Positions 42,159 through 51,522 of a stretch of DNA of 64,000 nucleotides are shown in pieces. The translations under genes were made by a program, and so were the position numbers. This DNA is from Shewanella zhangzhouensis (GTDB lineage Bacteria > Pseudomonadota > Gammaproteobacteria > Enterobacterales > Shewanellaceae). Numbering within the stretch: the first letter of the stretch is position 1; every line of letters begins with the position of its first letter. The notes under the pieces were generated by a model. It was not told the origin of the DNA, did no database searches, and saw only the letters and a list, made by a program, of their open reading frames with translations. The DNA is taken from contig NZ_CP080414.1 in the NCBI RefSeq assembly GCF_019457615.1, positions 4,289,501-4,353,500 of the forward strand. The letters run 5' to 3'.

Positions 42159-44099
42159 TCACTCCTGCCTGAATAATCCTTTCTGATAGGCAAGACTTCC
42201 CCACAAAGCCCAGGCCAAGGCGGTTTTTTGCATACTCTTGGGCTGTTGACTGGGCAGCAAGCTGCCATCTTCCGGTTGATAGGTAAAACCTTCTGGGTCG
42301 CGCTCCGGTTGCAGGATCACCAAATCCTGACCGCGCATATAGGCAAAGTTTTTGTCGTACTGCATCAGCGCCCGCCCCGGCCAATCTTCTGGCATGCGGG
42401 TCAGATCTTTCCCCAGCATGGGGTAGCGGCCAGAAACGCCGATAAGCGATAACAGGGTCGGGGCCAAATCGATTTGGCTTACCACCCGCGGGTCGCGCTT
42501 GGGCGCCACGCCGTCTGCAATGATAAGACCGGGAATACGAAAGCGATTTACCGGCACCAGATTGGCACCGCCAACACGACTGTCGTGATCCGCCACCACC
42601 ATAAATACCGTGTCCTTCCAGTAGTCGGCATTTTTGGCGAGCTTGAAGAACTCACCGATGGCGAAGTCGGCATACTTGGCGGCGTTATTACGGGTTTGCT
42701 TGGGCTGCTCATAGAGTTCGATGCGATCATCGGGAAACTCGAAGGGATCGTGGTTACTTGAGCTGAACACCAGACTGAAGAAGGGCGTGCCCTGCTGATG
42801 CAGGCGTTTGAACTCGCTGTCGGCGCGGCGCATCAGGTCTTCATCGGATACACCCCAACTGCCCACGAAGGCCGGATTCTGGTAGTCATCCTGGTCAACA
42901 ATACGGCCAAAGCCATTGCCCAGGAAGAAGCTGCGCATATTGTCAAAATGGCTTTCACCGCCATAGATAAACGAGGTGTCGTACCCCTGGCGGCGTAAGA
43001 AATCCGCAATGGTGAAAAAGCCCTGTTGACTCTTGCCCAGTTTAACTACGGCTCTGGCGGGCGTCGGGGTAAAGCCCGTGGTCACGGCCTCGATACCGCG
43101 TACCGAGCGGGTACCTGTGGCGAAGAGGTTATCGAAGTACCAGCCTTCCTGAGACAGGGCATCGAGATTGGGCGTCAATGGCAAACCACCGAGGCTGCCG
43201 ACAAACCGGGCACCCAGGCTTTCCTGCAGAATAATCACCAGATTGCGGGGCTTGCCCTGATAGGACGCCGGGTTATCCGACAGGCTGGGCAATAGGTCTG
43301 AAACAAAACGCTCGGCAGATCTGCCACTGTCCTCGCGCACAGCAGCAATGATTTCTTCGTCCGTCAATTGACCATACATCTTGGCGGCATTTTCTTCCTG
43401 GCCCATCTGAGTAATGGCAAACACCAGTGAATAGGCCGAATTCACCGTAAGCGAATTCACCAGAGGATCGTCACAGAAGGCCACCATGGCCGGATTCAGC
43501 GGCCTGTGCCCCAGGGTAGAGCGCGCCCCCATCAGGGTCACGACAATTACCAAGAGTGCAAACACGGGTCGCCAGTACCAGCGCGGATAAACCAGATGGG
43601 TGGAAAGACGCCCGGATAAACGCCATCCCCCCCAGAGGATCCCAGAGGATGCCAGCAGACCAAACACCAACTCCATTGGCCTGCCACTCCAGAGCATGGA
43701 CAGAACTTCTTTGGGATAAATCAGGTATTCCACATAGAGGCGATTGGGGCGAATGCCGTATTCCTCGATGAAAGAAGGCGTTGATAATTCAAGAAACAGC
43801 ATCAGCCACAGGCCAAGCACCAGCCAGCCTCTGAGCAGCACCAGCCACACACGGCCTAAGGCGTGATTACCTGAAAAAATCACTGTGCCCAGGGCGGCAA
43901 TGCCCCACAGCCAGCACAGGGTGGCAATGTCGACTCGTGCGCCTTGCAACAGCATATGGGTCCATCCCTCAGCTGCTGCCACTCTTTCACTCTGCCACAG
44001 ACCAAGTCCAATACGGCTTGCCGTCAGGGCAACCATGGCCACCAGGCCAAAAATGGCTATCATCCGCCAAATGCTTTGTGGCGGTTTTGTGCTTCTCAT
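42159..44099 (-). CDS. LTA-synthase/OpgB-type membrane sulfatase-fold protein
   Basis: 646 aa. About five N-terminal transmembrane helices (to residue ~200) and a large periplasmic alkaline-phosphatase-fold domain. Metal/nucleophile region RNLVIILQESLGARFVGSLGG (about 295-315; Glu then Ser/Thr as metal ligand and nucleophile is the usual LTA synthase layout, with the Thr presumably in ATGTRSVRG), SNHDPFEFP and VADHDSRVGG for metal binding. The family transfers or cleaves phosphoglycerol or phosphoethanolamine groups on glycans and lipids (opgB, mcr, ltaS). The substrate cannot be told. Start ATG 44099 has GGAG 8 bases upstream. Confidence 0.82.
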   Translation of the reverse strand: MRSTKPPQSIWRMIAIFGLVAMVALTASRIGLGLWQSERVAAAEGWTHMLLQGARVDIATLCWLWGIAALGTVIFSGNHALGRVWLVLLRGWLVLGLWLMLFLELSTPSFIEEYGIRPNRLYVEYLIYPKEVLSMLWSGRPMELVFGLLASSGILWGGWRLSGRLSTHLVYPRWYWRPVFALLVIVVTLMGARSTLGHRPLNPAMVAFCDDPLVNSLTVNSAYSLVFAITQMGQEENAAKMYGQLTDEEIIAAVREDSGRSAERFVSDLLPSLSDNPASYQGKPRNLVIILQESLGARFVGSLGGLPLTPNLDALSQEGWYFDNLFATGTRSVRGIEAVTTGFTPTPARAVVKLGKSQQGFFTIADFLRRQGYDTSFIYGGESHFDNMRSFFLGNGFGRIVDQDDYQNPAFVGSWGVSDEDLMRRADSEFKRLHQQGTPFFSLVFSSSNHDPFEFPDDRIELYEQPKQTRNNAAKYADFAIGEFFKLAKNADYWKDTVFMVVADHDSRVGGANLVPVNRFRIPGLIIADGVAPKRDPRVVSQIDLAPTLLSLIGVSGRYPMLGKDLTRMPEDWPGRALMQYDKNFAYMRGQDLVILQPERDPEGFTYQPEDGSLLPSQQPKSMQKTALAWALWGSLAYQKGLFRQE

Positions 44100-44220
44100 T
44101 GTGTTACTCCAAAATCCCGCTCTTGATGGCGGTGTGTCATACGCGGGTTGTATGATACAGAACGACAACAAAAGTTCATGAAAGATTCACACAATTTTTC
44201 GATTTGATCCGAAAAAGCAA

Positions 44221-44244
44221 AAAACGCGGCCAGAGCCGCGTTTT
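44221..44244 (-). terminator. Rho-independent terminator after tex
   Basis: Stem AAAACGCGGC / GCCGCGTTTT with CAGA loop, 20 bp past the tex stop; a T-rich tract follows in the minus direction. It isolates tex from the sulfatase gene downstream. Confidence 0.88.
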
Positions 44245-44264
44245 CAATGGATTGAAGCTAATGC

Positions 44265-46598
44265 TTATTTCTTCATTTTGGCAAAGGCATCTGCAAACGC
44301 ATTGCCCATGGCCGCATTGATAGCCTGAGGCTTCTGGGGTTTGGACTGGGGCTTGCCACCCTTGGTTTGGGGAGCTCTGGCGGCAGGCGCCTTGCCCTTA
44401 GCGGCCTGTGCTGGCTGAGGTTTTTCATCGAGCCGCATCGACAAGCCGATACGCTTGCGCTCAACGTCCACCTCCATCACTTTCACCTTCACCACATCTC
44501 CGGCTTTCACCACGGTATGGGGGTCACTGACAAACTTGTCCGACAGGGAAGAGATGTGCACCAGACCGTCCTGATGCACGCCCACATCCACAAAGGCACC
44601 GAAATTGGTCACGTTGGTCACCACGCCTTCGAGGATCATCTCCGGCTTGAGGTCACGGATTTCGGTCACGCCCTCTTTAAAGTGCGCCGTTTTGAACTCG
44701 CCACGGGGGTCTCGGCCGGGTTTGTCCAATTCCTTGAGGATATCTGTCACCGTGGGTAAACCAAATGCGTCTGTAACAAAATCACCGGCCTTCAGGGTAC
44801 GGATAAGCTCGGTATTGCCGATGAGGTTAGTGAGCGGCACTTCACGGGTTTGGGCAATAGTCTCCACCAACGAATAGGCTTCGGGGTGCACTGCCGACGC
44901 ATCGAGGGGGTTATCACCCTCGCGGATACGCAAAAAGCCGGCGGCCTGCTCAAAGGCTTTGGGCCCGAGTCGTGGCACCTTGAGTAATTCTTTACGGGTC
45001 TTGAACTGGCCGTGCTCGTCGCGGTAATCCACCAGATTTTTGGCCAGTGTCTTGTTCAGGCCAGACACCTGGCTGAGCAGGGGAACAGACGCCATGTTAA
45101 CGTCCACACCCACACTGTTTACGCAGTCTTCAACCACGGCTTCCAGCGACTGGGACAGTTGGCTCTGGCTCACATCGTGTTGATACTGGCCCACGCCGAT
45201 GGACTTGGGCTCAATCTTGACCAACTCAGCCAGCGGGTCCTGCAAACGACGGGCGATGGACACGGCGCCGCGGATGGACACGTCCAAATCCGGGAATTCA
45301 TTGGCCGCAAGCTCAGACGCTGAGTAAACGGACGCACCCGCCTCGCTAACCATGACCTTGGTCAGCGTTGGGTGATGTTCTTTGACCGCCGCAATCAGTT
45401 CGGCCGCCAACTTATCGGTTTCACGGGAGGCAGTGCCATTGCCCACGGCAATCAGCTCCACCTTGTGCATGCTCACCAGGTTAGCCAGGGTTCGCAGCGA
45501 CTTATCCCATTGATTTTGTGGCTCGTGAGGGAAAATAGTGGTGTGAGCCACCAGCTTGCCGGTGTCGTTCACCACAGCCACCTTCACGCCGGTTCTCAGC
45601 CCCGGGTCCAGCCCCATGGTCGCCTTGGAACCGGCCGGCGCCGCCATCAGCAGATCGTGCAGGTTACGGGCAAATACCTTGATGGCATCGTCTTCGGCCT
45701 GTTCACGCAAGCGGGAAATAAACTCGGTTTCCATCTGCAGCGCCACCTTGATACGCCAGGTGCCGGTAACCACTGTCTTGAGCCACTTATCGGCCTCGCT
45801 GTCGCCAAGGGTCAACCCCAAATGGTTGGCAATGATAACCTCACAATAACTGCCACTGCCGGGCTCTGAGTCCGGGTCGGCAATCATGCTCAGGCTGAGA
45901 ATGCCCTCATTGCGACCACGCAACATGGCCAGCGCCCTGTGGGAGGGGACTTTGGCCAGCAGCTCGCTGTGTTCAAAGTAATCCCTGAACTTGGCCCCTT
46001 CTTTTTCTTTGCCTTCAATCACCTTGCTTTGCAGCACTGCCACCCCCGACAGGTGTTCACGCACCTTGCGAATAAGCTCGGCATCTTCGGCAAAACGTTC
46101 CATCAGAATGTAGCGCGCACCGTCGAGCACGGCGCGGCTGTCAGCAAAACCAGCTTCGGTATTGATAAAGGCAGCGGCTTCAGCCTCGGGATTTGCAGGC
46201 CGCTGTTGCAGCAAGAGGTTCGCCAGCGGCTCGATTCCGGCTTCGATGGCAATCTGCCCCTTGGTGCGGCGCTTGGGCTTATAAGGTAAATAGAGATCTT
46301 CAAGGCGGGTCTTGCTGTCAGCCCCCAGAATAGCGGCCTTGAGTTCGGGGCTCAGTTTGCCCTGAGCGTCGATGGAGGAGAGGATCACGTCCCTGCGGTC
46401 ATTCAGCTCACGCAAATAACCAAGACGGCTGTGCAGAGTACGCAGTTGGGTGTCATCCAGCCCCCCTGTCACTTCTTTACGATAGCGGGCCACGAAGGGA
46501 ACCGTGGCACCATCATCCAGCAGGGTGATGGTTGCAGTGACCTGCGCCTCACGGACATTCAGTTCATCGGCAATGATCCGCGCAATATTCGATGTCAT
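44265..46598 (-). CDS. tex: Tex-family S1 RNA-binding transcription accessory protein
   Basis: 777 aa. N-terminal Tex domain with YLPYKPKRRTKGQIAIEAG, a central YqgF/RNase H-like region (MGLDPGLRTGVKVAVV), helix-hairpin-helix motifs (NMASVPLLSQVSGLNKTLA and LLKVPRLGPKAFEQAAGF) and a C-terminal S1 domain (GVVTNVTNFGAFVDVGVHQDGLVHIS, about residues 650-720). The last ~50 residues are a Lys/Pro/Gln-rich tail. Tex binds nucleic acid and affects transcription and virulence or stress gene expression. It lies 124 bp downstream of greB and is the second gene on that strand. Confidence 0.95.
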   Translation of the reverse strand: MTSNIARIIADELNVREAQVTATITLLDDGATVPFVARYRKEVTGGLDDTQLRTLHSRLGYLRELNDRRDVILSSIDAQGKLSPELKAAILGADSKTRLEDLYLPYKPKRRTKGQIAIEAGIEPLANLLLQQRPANPEAEAAAFINTEAGFADSRAVLDGARYILMERFAEDAELIRKVREHLSGVAVLQSKVIEGKEKEGAKFRDYFEHSELLAKVPSHRALAMLRGRNEGILSLSMIADPDSEPGSGSYCEVIIANHLGLTLGDSEADKWLKTVVTGTWRIKVALQMETEFISRLREQAEDDAIKVFARNLHDLLMAAPAGSKATMGLDPGLRTGVKVAVVNDTGKLVAHTTIFPHEPQNQWDKSLRTLANLVSMHKVELIAVGNGTASRETDKLAAELIAAVKEHHPTLTKVMVSEAGASVYSASELAANEFPDLDVSIRGAVSIARRLQDPLAELVKIEPKSIGVGQYQHDVSQSQLSQSLEAVVEDCVNSVGVDVNMASVPLLSQVSGLNKTLAKNLVDYRDEHGQFKTRKELLKVPRLGPKAFEQAAGFLRIREGDNPLDASAVHPEAYSLVETIAQTREVPLTNLIGNTELIRTLKAGDFVTDAFGLPTVTDILKELDKPGRDPRGEFKTAHFKEGVTEIRDLKPEMILEGVVTNVTNFGAFVDVGVHQDGLVHISSLSDKFVSDPHTVVKAGDVVKVKVMEVDVERKRIGLSMRLDEKPQPAQAAKGKAPAARAPQTKGGKPQSKPQKPQAINAAMGNAFADAFAKMKK

Positions 46599-46722
46599 CT
46601 GTTTTACTCGTACGTCTTAAGTGTCAATAAACACATGAAAGGATCGGCTGTGGCCCAAGAGTATCACGGCCACCCCGCAGTTTCATGCCGGGTGGCCTGC
46701 CATGCCGCGTTTTGCCTGCGAC

Positions 46723-47220
46723 CTAAGCTTCCATTCCATCAAAGGGTTGATAGCGAATCTCGTTGATAAACCATTCTTTTCGCCCTGAAGGGGTTTGTAC
46801 CACCACTTCATCGTCCACCTGTTTGCCGATGAGGGCTCTGGCCATGGGCGAATCTATGGTGATATAGCCCTTTTTGGTGTCTATTTCATCCTTGCCAACA
46901 ATGCGGTAGCGCACCACAGCCCCTTCATCATTTTCCAGCTCCACCCAGGCGCCAAAGAAGACCTTGCCTTCCTGTTGGGGCGAATAGTCAACGATTTTAA
47001 GTACTTCAAGACGTTTGATGAGATAGCGCACCCGGCTGTCTATTTGCCTGAGCAGGCGCTTGTTGTAGGTGTAATCGGCGTTCTCGGAGCGATCGCCCTG
47101 GGCTGCCGCTTCCTGCACCTTGAGGGTGATTTCGGGACGGTATTCCTTCCACAGGTACTTGAGCTCTTTGTCCAGAGCTTCCCAGCCCTTGCGGGTAATG
47201 AGATGGGCTTTTTCTGTCAT
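46723..47220 (-). CDS. greB: Transcription elongation factor GreB
   Basis: 165 aa, coiled-coil hairpin (residues 1-80, with the RNAP-entering tip QGDRSENADYTY carrying the conserved acidic residues) and a C-terminal FKBP-like domain (GAWVELENDEGAVVRYRIVG and DSPMARALIGKQVDDEV). It restarts backtracked RNA polymerase by stimulating transcript cleavage. The greB/ompR divergence is conserved with E. coli. Confidence 0.95.
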   Translation of the reverse strand: MTEKAHLITRKGWEALDKELKYLWKEYRPEITLKVQEAAAQGDRSENADYTYNKRLLRQIDSRVRYLIKRLEVLKIVDYSPQQEGKVFFGAWVELENDEGAVVRYRIVGKDEIDTKKGYITIDSPMARALIGKQVDDEVVVQTPSGRKEWFINEIRYQPFDGMEA

Positions 47221-47371
47221 GGATATCTTGCATGGCCAACAAATCTTGAGACAGGGTTCCAGAACCTTGACTGGCTTTCAAGCCCTGTGGTGTTCAGATG
47301 ATTATTGAATGTTACAAAGTCCCGGGTGCTTTTTGCGTACAAAGTGGCTAAATTTAGGATATTCGGTCACT

Positions 47372-47393
47372 TTTTCGGTTAAGATTCCGAAAA
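47372..47393. promoter_or_regulatory. Inverted repeat in the ompR leader
   Basis: TTTTCGG-N8-CCGAAAA: perfect 7-bp arms, 29 bp before the ompR ATG, within the 202-bp region dividing greB and ompR. It could be an operator or a leader hairpin; neither is confirmed. Confidence 0.45.
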
Positions 47394-47422
47394 CTTGCGT
47401 GCCAATTTGAGGGGAAGGATAC

Positions 47423-48148
47423 ATGGGACAGGAAACCTCCAAGATTCTGGTCGTTGATGATGATATGAGACTCAGAGCCCTGCTGGAGCGCTATCTGGTG
47501 GAGCAGGGATTTCAGGTCAGGGCAGCTGCCAATGCCGAGCAAATGGACCGGCTGCTGGAGCGCGAGAATTTTCATTTGCTGGTATTGGATTTGATGCTGC
47601 CCGGTGAGGATGGCCTGTCTATTTGCCGGCGTCTGCGTCAGACCGGCAGCCCCCTGCCCATCATCATGCTTACCGCCAAAGGCGATGAAGTCGACCGCAT
47701 TATCGGCCTTGAGCTGGGAGCCGACGATTACCTGCCCAAACCCTTTAATCCACGGGAACTGCTGGCCCGCATCAAAGCCGTGATGCGCCGTCAGACCCAG
47801 GAAATCCCCGGTGCACCGGCGCAGCAGGAAGAAGAAGTGGGTTTTGGTGAGTTTCATCTCAATCTGGCGACCCGCGAAATGTATCGCGGTGACGAGTCCA
47901 TTGCGCTCACCAGCGGTGAGTTTGCCGTGCTCAAGGTATTGGTGACACATCCACGTGAACCCCTCTCCCGGGATAAGCTGATGAACCTGGCGCGGGGCCG
48001 CGATTATTCGGCACTGGAGCGCTCCATCGACGTGCAGGTGTCCCGCCTTCGACGCCTGATTGAAAAAGATCCCGCCAATCCAAGGTATATCCAAACCGTG
48101 TGGGGCCTGGGGTATGTGTTTGTACCCGACGGCAGCGCCCGTCGTTAA
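47423..48148 (+). CDS. ompR: Response regulator OmpR
   Basis: 241 aa. Receiver domain with acidic pocket (LVVDDDMRLR), phospho-acceptor Asp56 (LVLDLMLPGEDG) and Lys (DDYLPKPFNPREL), joined by a linker to a winged-helix output domain (YRGDESIALTSGEFAVLKVL, SRDKLMNLARGRDYSALERSIDVQVSRLRRLIE and IQTVWGLGYVF). Controls porins and other genes in response to osmolarity or acid. AGGGGA (47411-47416) precedes the ATG by 6 bases, and envZ follows at 15 bp. Confidence 0.95.
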   Translation: MGQETSKILVVDDDMRLRALLERYLVEQGFQVRAAANAEQMDRLLERENFHLLVLDLMLPGEDGLSICRRLRQTGSPLPIIMLTAKGDEVDRIIGLELGADDYLPKPFNPRELLARIKAVMRRQTQEIPGAPAQQEEEVGFGEFHLNLATREMYRGDESIALTSGEFAVLKVLVTHPREPLSRDKLMNLARGRDYSALERSIDVQVSRLRRLIEKDPANPRYIQTVWGLGYVFVPDGSARR

Positions 48149-48163
48149 GCCCGGAGCCGGATC

Positions 48164-49480
48164 ATGAAACTTCGCTGGTGGCAGCGCTTGCTGCCCCGCA
48201 GCGCCTTCAGTCAAACCGTGATGCTGATAGGCTGTTTACTGTTGATTAATCAGCTGTTTTCCTATGTGTCTGTGGCGCTTTACGTCATCAAACCCAGCTA
48301 TCAGCAAATCAACCAGCTCATTGCCAGGCAAATCAATTTTCTGTTTACCGAAGAGGCGGTCATTGGCCGCGAATACCTGAGTCTGGTGGATGCCCTCAAT
48401 GCCAAGGTCGGCGATGGCAGCATGCACGTTTTCAACCAAAAGCAGGCCAAGGAAGCCGGAATAGACAACGCCACCTATTACGGGTTGCTGTCGAATCAGA
48501 TGTCAGAATACCTCGGCGGCAATGCGGAAGTCCGCATCACCCAGGGCGAGACAGTGCAAATTTGGATCCGCCCGCCACAGGCACCCAGTGTTTGGATACG
48601 GGTACCCCTGTCGAGTTTCAACGAACTGGAAATGTCGCTGCTGACCCTGTACCTGATGGTCATTGGCGCGCTCAGTGTGGCCGGTGGCTGGCTGTTTGCC
48701 CGCCGCCAGAGCAAGCCCCTCAAGGCACTGCAGAAGGCGGCCATCAATGTGTCGCGGGGAGAATACCCCGAAGCCATTCCCCCTGCCGGCTCCAGCGAAA
48801 TTGTGGAAGTGACCCACGCCTTTAACCAGATGGCCCACAGCATGCGGATGCTGGAGCAGGACAGGGCACTGATGATGGCGGGTATCTCCCACGATCTGCG
48901 CACTCCCCTCACCCGCATTCGTCTGGCCTCGGAAATGATGGTAGATGAGGATGCCTACCTCAGAGATGGCATCATCGCCGACATCGATGATATGAACGCC
49001 ATCATCAATCAGTTCATCGCCTATATACGCCAGGATCAGGAAGCAGTATGGGAGAAAGCCGATATCAATCAGTTGGTAAGCGAGTATGCCCAGGCCGAGT
49101 CCAAACGAGATGGGGTAATTGAGCTGGCACTCGGCTCCTGTCAGGCGATCCCGGTGCAGGTTATCGCCATCAAACGGGTACTGGGTAATCTGGTGGAAAA
49201 CGCCTTCCGCTACGGTCGGGGCTGGATACGCATCTCAACCCGAATGGAAAAGTCGGCCTTGGTACTGACGGTGGAAGACAACGGCCCCGGCATTCCTGTT
49301 GATCAAATCCCCAAACTCTTTCAACCCTTTACCCAGGGCGACATGGCCCGCGGCAGTCTGGGCTCAGGTCTGGGGCTGGCCATTATCAAGCGAATCGTGG
49401 ACAGGCATCAGGGCAAGGTGAAACTCAGCAACCGGGTTGAAGGCGGTCTGAAAGCAGAGGTATTTTTACCGCTGGAATAA
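48164..49480 (+). CDS. envZ: Osmosensor histidine kinase EnvZ
   Basis: 438 aa. Two transmembrane helices (about 17-40 and 158-178) around a ~115-residue periplasmic domain; HAMP (about 180-230); H box with phospho-acceptor His243 (MMAGISHDLRTPLTRIRLASEM), the same number as in E. coli EnvZ; and ATPase N, G1 and G2 boxes (LGNLVENAFRYG, VEDNGPGIP, GSGLGLAIIKRIV). Phosphorylates and dephosphorylates OmpR. Encoded in one operon with ompR. Confidence 0.94.
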   Translation: MKLRWWQRLLPRSAFSQTVMLIGCLLLINQLFSYVSVALYVIKPSYQQINQLIARQINFLFTEEAVIGREYLSLVDALNAKVGDGSMHVFNQKQAKEAGIDNATYYGLLSNQMSEYLGGNAEVRITQGETVQIWIRPPQAPSVWIRVPLSSFNELEMSLLTLYLMVIGALSVAGGWLFARRQSKPLKALQKAAINVSRGEYPEAIPPAGSSEIVEVTHAFNQMAHSMRMLEQDRALMMAGISHDLRTPLTRIRLASEMMVDEDAYLRDGIIADIDDMNAIINQFIAYIRQDQEAVWEKADINQLVSEYAQAESKRDGVIELALGSCQAIPVQVIAIKRVLGNLVENAFRYGRGWIRISTRMEKSALVLTVEDNGPGIPVDQIPKLFQPFTQGDMARGSLGSGLGLAIIKRIVDRHQGKVKLSNRVEGGLKAEVFLPLE

Positions 49481-49548
49481 GTCAGCTTCATAAAATTGTC
49501 ATCCAACCGTCATAAGCTGATGAAAATCGGCCTTAAACGTGAATCCGG

Positions 49549-51492
49549 ATGAAAATCTCGACCCTGTCTCTGGGCGCATCTGCCCTGCTGTTGGTACTGG
49601 CAAGCCTGATGGCCGCCACCCTGTTGTGGACCAGCAATCAGCGTCAGCAACTGGAATTTCAAACCAGCGAACTCAATCGACTGCAGCAGCATTTTGTAAT
49701 TGATGTCAGGCGCTTACTGGAATCATACCTCACAAGTGGCGATGCCAGTCGTTTGGAGGCCGCCCGCAATCAATTGGCCGACATGAGCACATCGCTGACA
49801 GTATTGGAGCCCTCCCAGGCCGAATCGCTGGCAAGCCGACTCGACACCTTTGGCAGCGAACTCGATGGCAAATACCGCGCAGCCGGCAAACTGGCCGGTA
49901 ATCCACGCCAGTTGTTGTCCCACGCCGAGACGGAGCTGCTCGACTTTAACCGCCTTTTGGCCGCCTATGCCCGTGAAGGCCTGGAAACTTCGCCCGATAA
50001 GGCGAGCCAACTCCTTGCACTCACTGCCGAACTGCCACCACTGGTTTATGGATTATCTCAGCAAACCCACGGCTATCTTATTGACAAAGATACTCGCCTG
50101 AAGGGCATTCTGGATTCGAGTCTGGACAGCCTCGAACAATGGCGCGCCGCGCTCACCAACGCCCCCTTGCTTGGTCTGCTGGAGACCATAGATGAAGATG
50201 CCCTGATGCCCGGCGAAGAACCTCCACCGGCACAGGACAGGGCCGAAAGCCTGATAGCCGAACTCGACAGTCTCAGCGGACGCTACCGCCGTGAAATAGA
50301 CAATACCCACAAGCTGCTGACCGACAACCAACAAACCCAGGCAGCACTGCGATCTGCCATCGCCGATACCGAAAGCCTGCTGCTCGCCATGGTTGACGAG
50401 CAGCATCTACGCAGCCAACACCTCAAGCAACAAATGCAGCTTATTCTCTATGCCATGGCAGCGGCGCTGGCTATCTATGCGTTCTTCTATCTGGTGATAC
50501 AACAAAAAAGGGTGGTCAAGCCGCTAAAACGGCTCAATCAGGCCTTTATGCAACTCACTGAAACCGGCCAGCGGCAGCAACTGGATGTCCGCAGCCGCTG
50601 TGAAACCGGCCAGATAGCTGGCCACTTTAACCGCTTGCTGCAGCGCTTCGAGGTGGAAGACGAGGCCCAGCGACACAGGATCAGCGGGATTTCTGCCACC
50701 CTCGACCAGCTCAGACGCCAAATCGCCGACATGGCCAACAGTGCCGAGGCCACGGGTGAGATTGTCACCCAGGCGCGGGAACGCACGGAAGAATTAAGAA
50801 TGCTGGCCAGTGAGGTCAGCGACAATTCCACCCGTGTGGCCAGCGACGCCAATACCACGGTGGAACGCATGACGCAAAGTCAGGCAGGTGCGGAAGAAAT
50901 GCTGAGCGCCATCAAGGAAACCCGTGGCGCCGTTGAGGACTGTAATAGCTCGCTGCTGAGCCTGAATGGTTCCGTGAGTAAGGTCGCGGGCATCATAGAT
51001 GTGATTGGAAATATCGCCGAACAAACCAACCTGCTGGCCCTCAACGCCGCCATCGAGGCTGCCAGAGCCGGAGAACAGGGACGCGGTTTTGCCGTGGTGG
51101 CCGATGAGGTACGCAGCCTGTCTCAGCGCACGCAGGTTTCGCTCAAGGAAATCCAGAATATTCTGGGTGAACTCAAGGGCGCCAGCGATCAATTGGCACT
51201 GAGGGTGGATGGCATAGACTCAGCCACGGGCACCCAGCAACAAAAAGCCAGCCAGCTGTGGGAAGCGGCCGAGGCCGTGCGTGAACATGCAGGAGTGATG
51301 GCGGGCACCGCAGAGGAGGGGCTGAACAATGCCAGAGCCCAAATGCGCTGCCTGGAAGCCTTTAACGATGCCATGACGGCGCTGTTGACCCAATCCAGTC
51401 AGGCTGTCAATGAGAGCCAGGCCATCGCCGCCGAAGTTGCCACTCAGGTTTCCGCCATCGAAGACGCCCTGAGTGGCAAAGCACAGGCTTAA
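49549..51492 (+). CDS. Methyl-accepting chemotaxis protein with helical periplasmic domain
   Basis: 647 aa. TM1 (about 7-27) and TM2 (about 297-317) enclose a ~270-residue periplasmic part that is mainly helical (Leu/Glu/Arg/Gln-rich, no Cache motif seen). A HAMP segment follows (KRVVKPLKRLNQAFMQLTETG), then the signalling hairpin with EQTNLLALNAAIEAARAGEQGRGFAVVADEVRSLSQRTQ (about 490-530). The C-terminus ends SGKAQA, without a CheR-tethering pentapeptide. It starts 68 bp after envZ and could be in the same transcript; no terminator is visible between. Ligand unknown. Confidence 0.88.
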   Translation: MKISTLSLGASALLLVLASLMAATLLWTSNQRQQLEFQTSELNRLQQHFVIDVRRLLESYLTSGDASRLEAARNQLADMSTSLTVLEPSQAESLASRLDTFGSELDGKYRAAGKLAGNPRQLLSHAETELLDFNRLLAAYAREGLETSPDKASQLLALTAELPPLVYGLSQQTHGYLIDKDTRLKGILDSSLDSLEQWRAALTNAPLLGLLETIDEDALMPGEEPPPAQDRAESLIAELDSLSGRYRREIDNTHKLLTDNQQTQAALRSAIADTESLLLAMVDEQHLRSQHLKQQMQLILYAMAAALAIYAFFYLVIQQKRVVKPLKRLNQAFMQLTETGQRQQLDVRSRCETGQIAGHFNRLLQRFEVEDEAQRHRISGISATLDQLRRQIADMANSAEATGEIVTQARERTEELRMLASEVSDNSTRVASDANTTVERMTQSQAGAEEMLSAIKETRGAVEDCNSSLLSLNGSVSKVAGIIDVIGNIAEQTNLLALNAAIEAARAGEQGRGFAVVADEVRSLSQRTQVSLKEIQNILGELKGASDQLALRVDGIDSATGTQQQKASQLWEAAEAVREHAGVMAGTAEEGLNNARAQMRCLEAFNDAMTALLTQSSQAVNESQAIAAEVATQVSAIEDALSGKAQA

Positions 51493-51495
51493 TAA

Positions 51496-51516
51496 AGACC
51501 CGGCTTAGCCGGGTCT
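51496..51516. terminator. Terminator between MCP gene and peroxiredoxin
   Basis: Perfect 9-bp stem AGACCCGGC / GCCGGGTCT with TTA loop. A T-rich tract lies on the minus-strand side, so it fits the peroxiredoxin gene best but may also stop the MCP transcript. Confidence 0.8.
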
Positions 51517-51522
51517 GCAATC

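Noticed and set aside
47354..48214. 286-codon antisense frame over ompR
   Set aside because: ompR is complete and conserved on the plus strand; the antisense frame shows no family.
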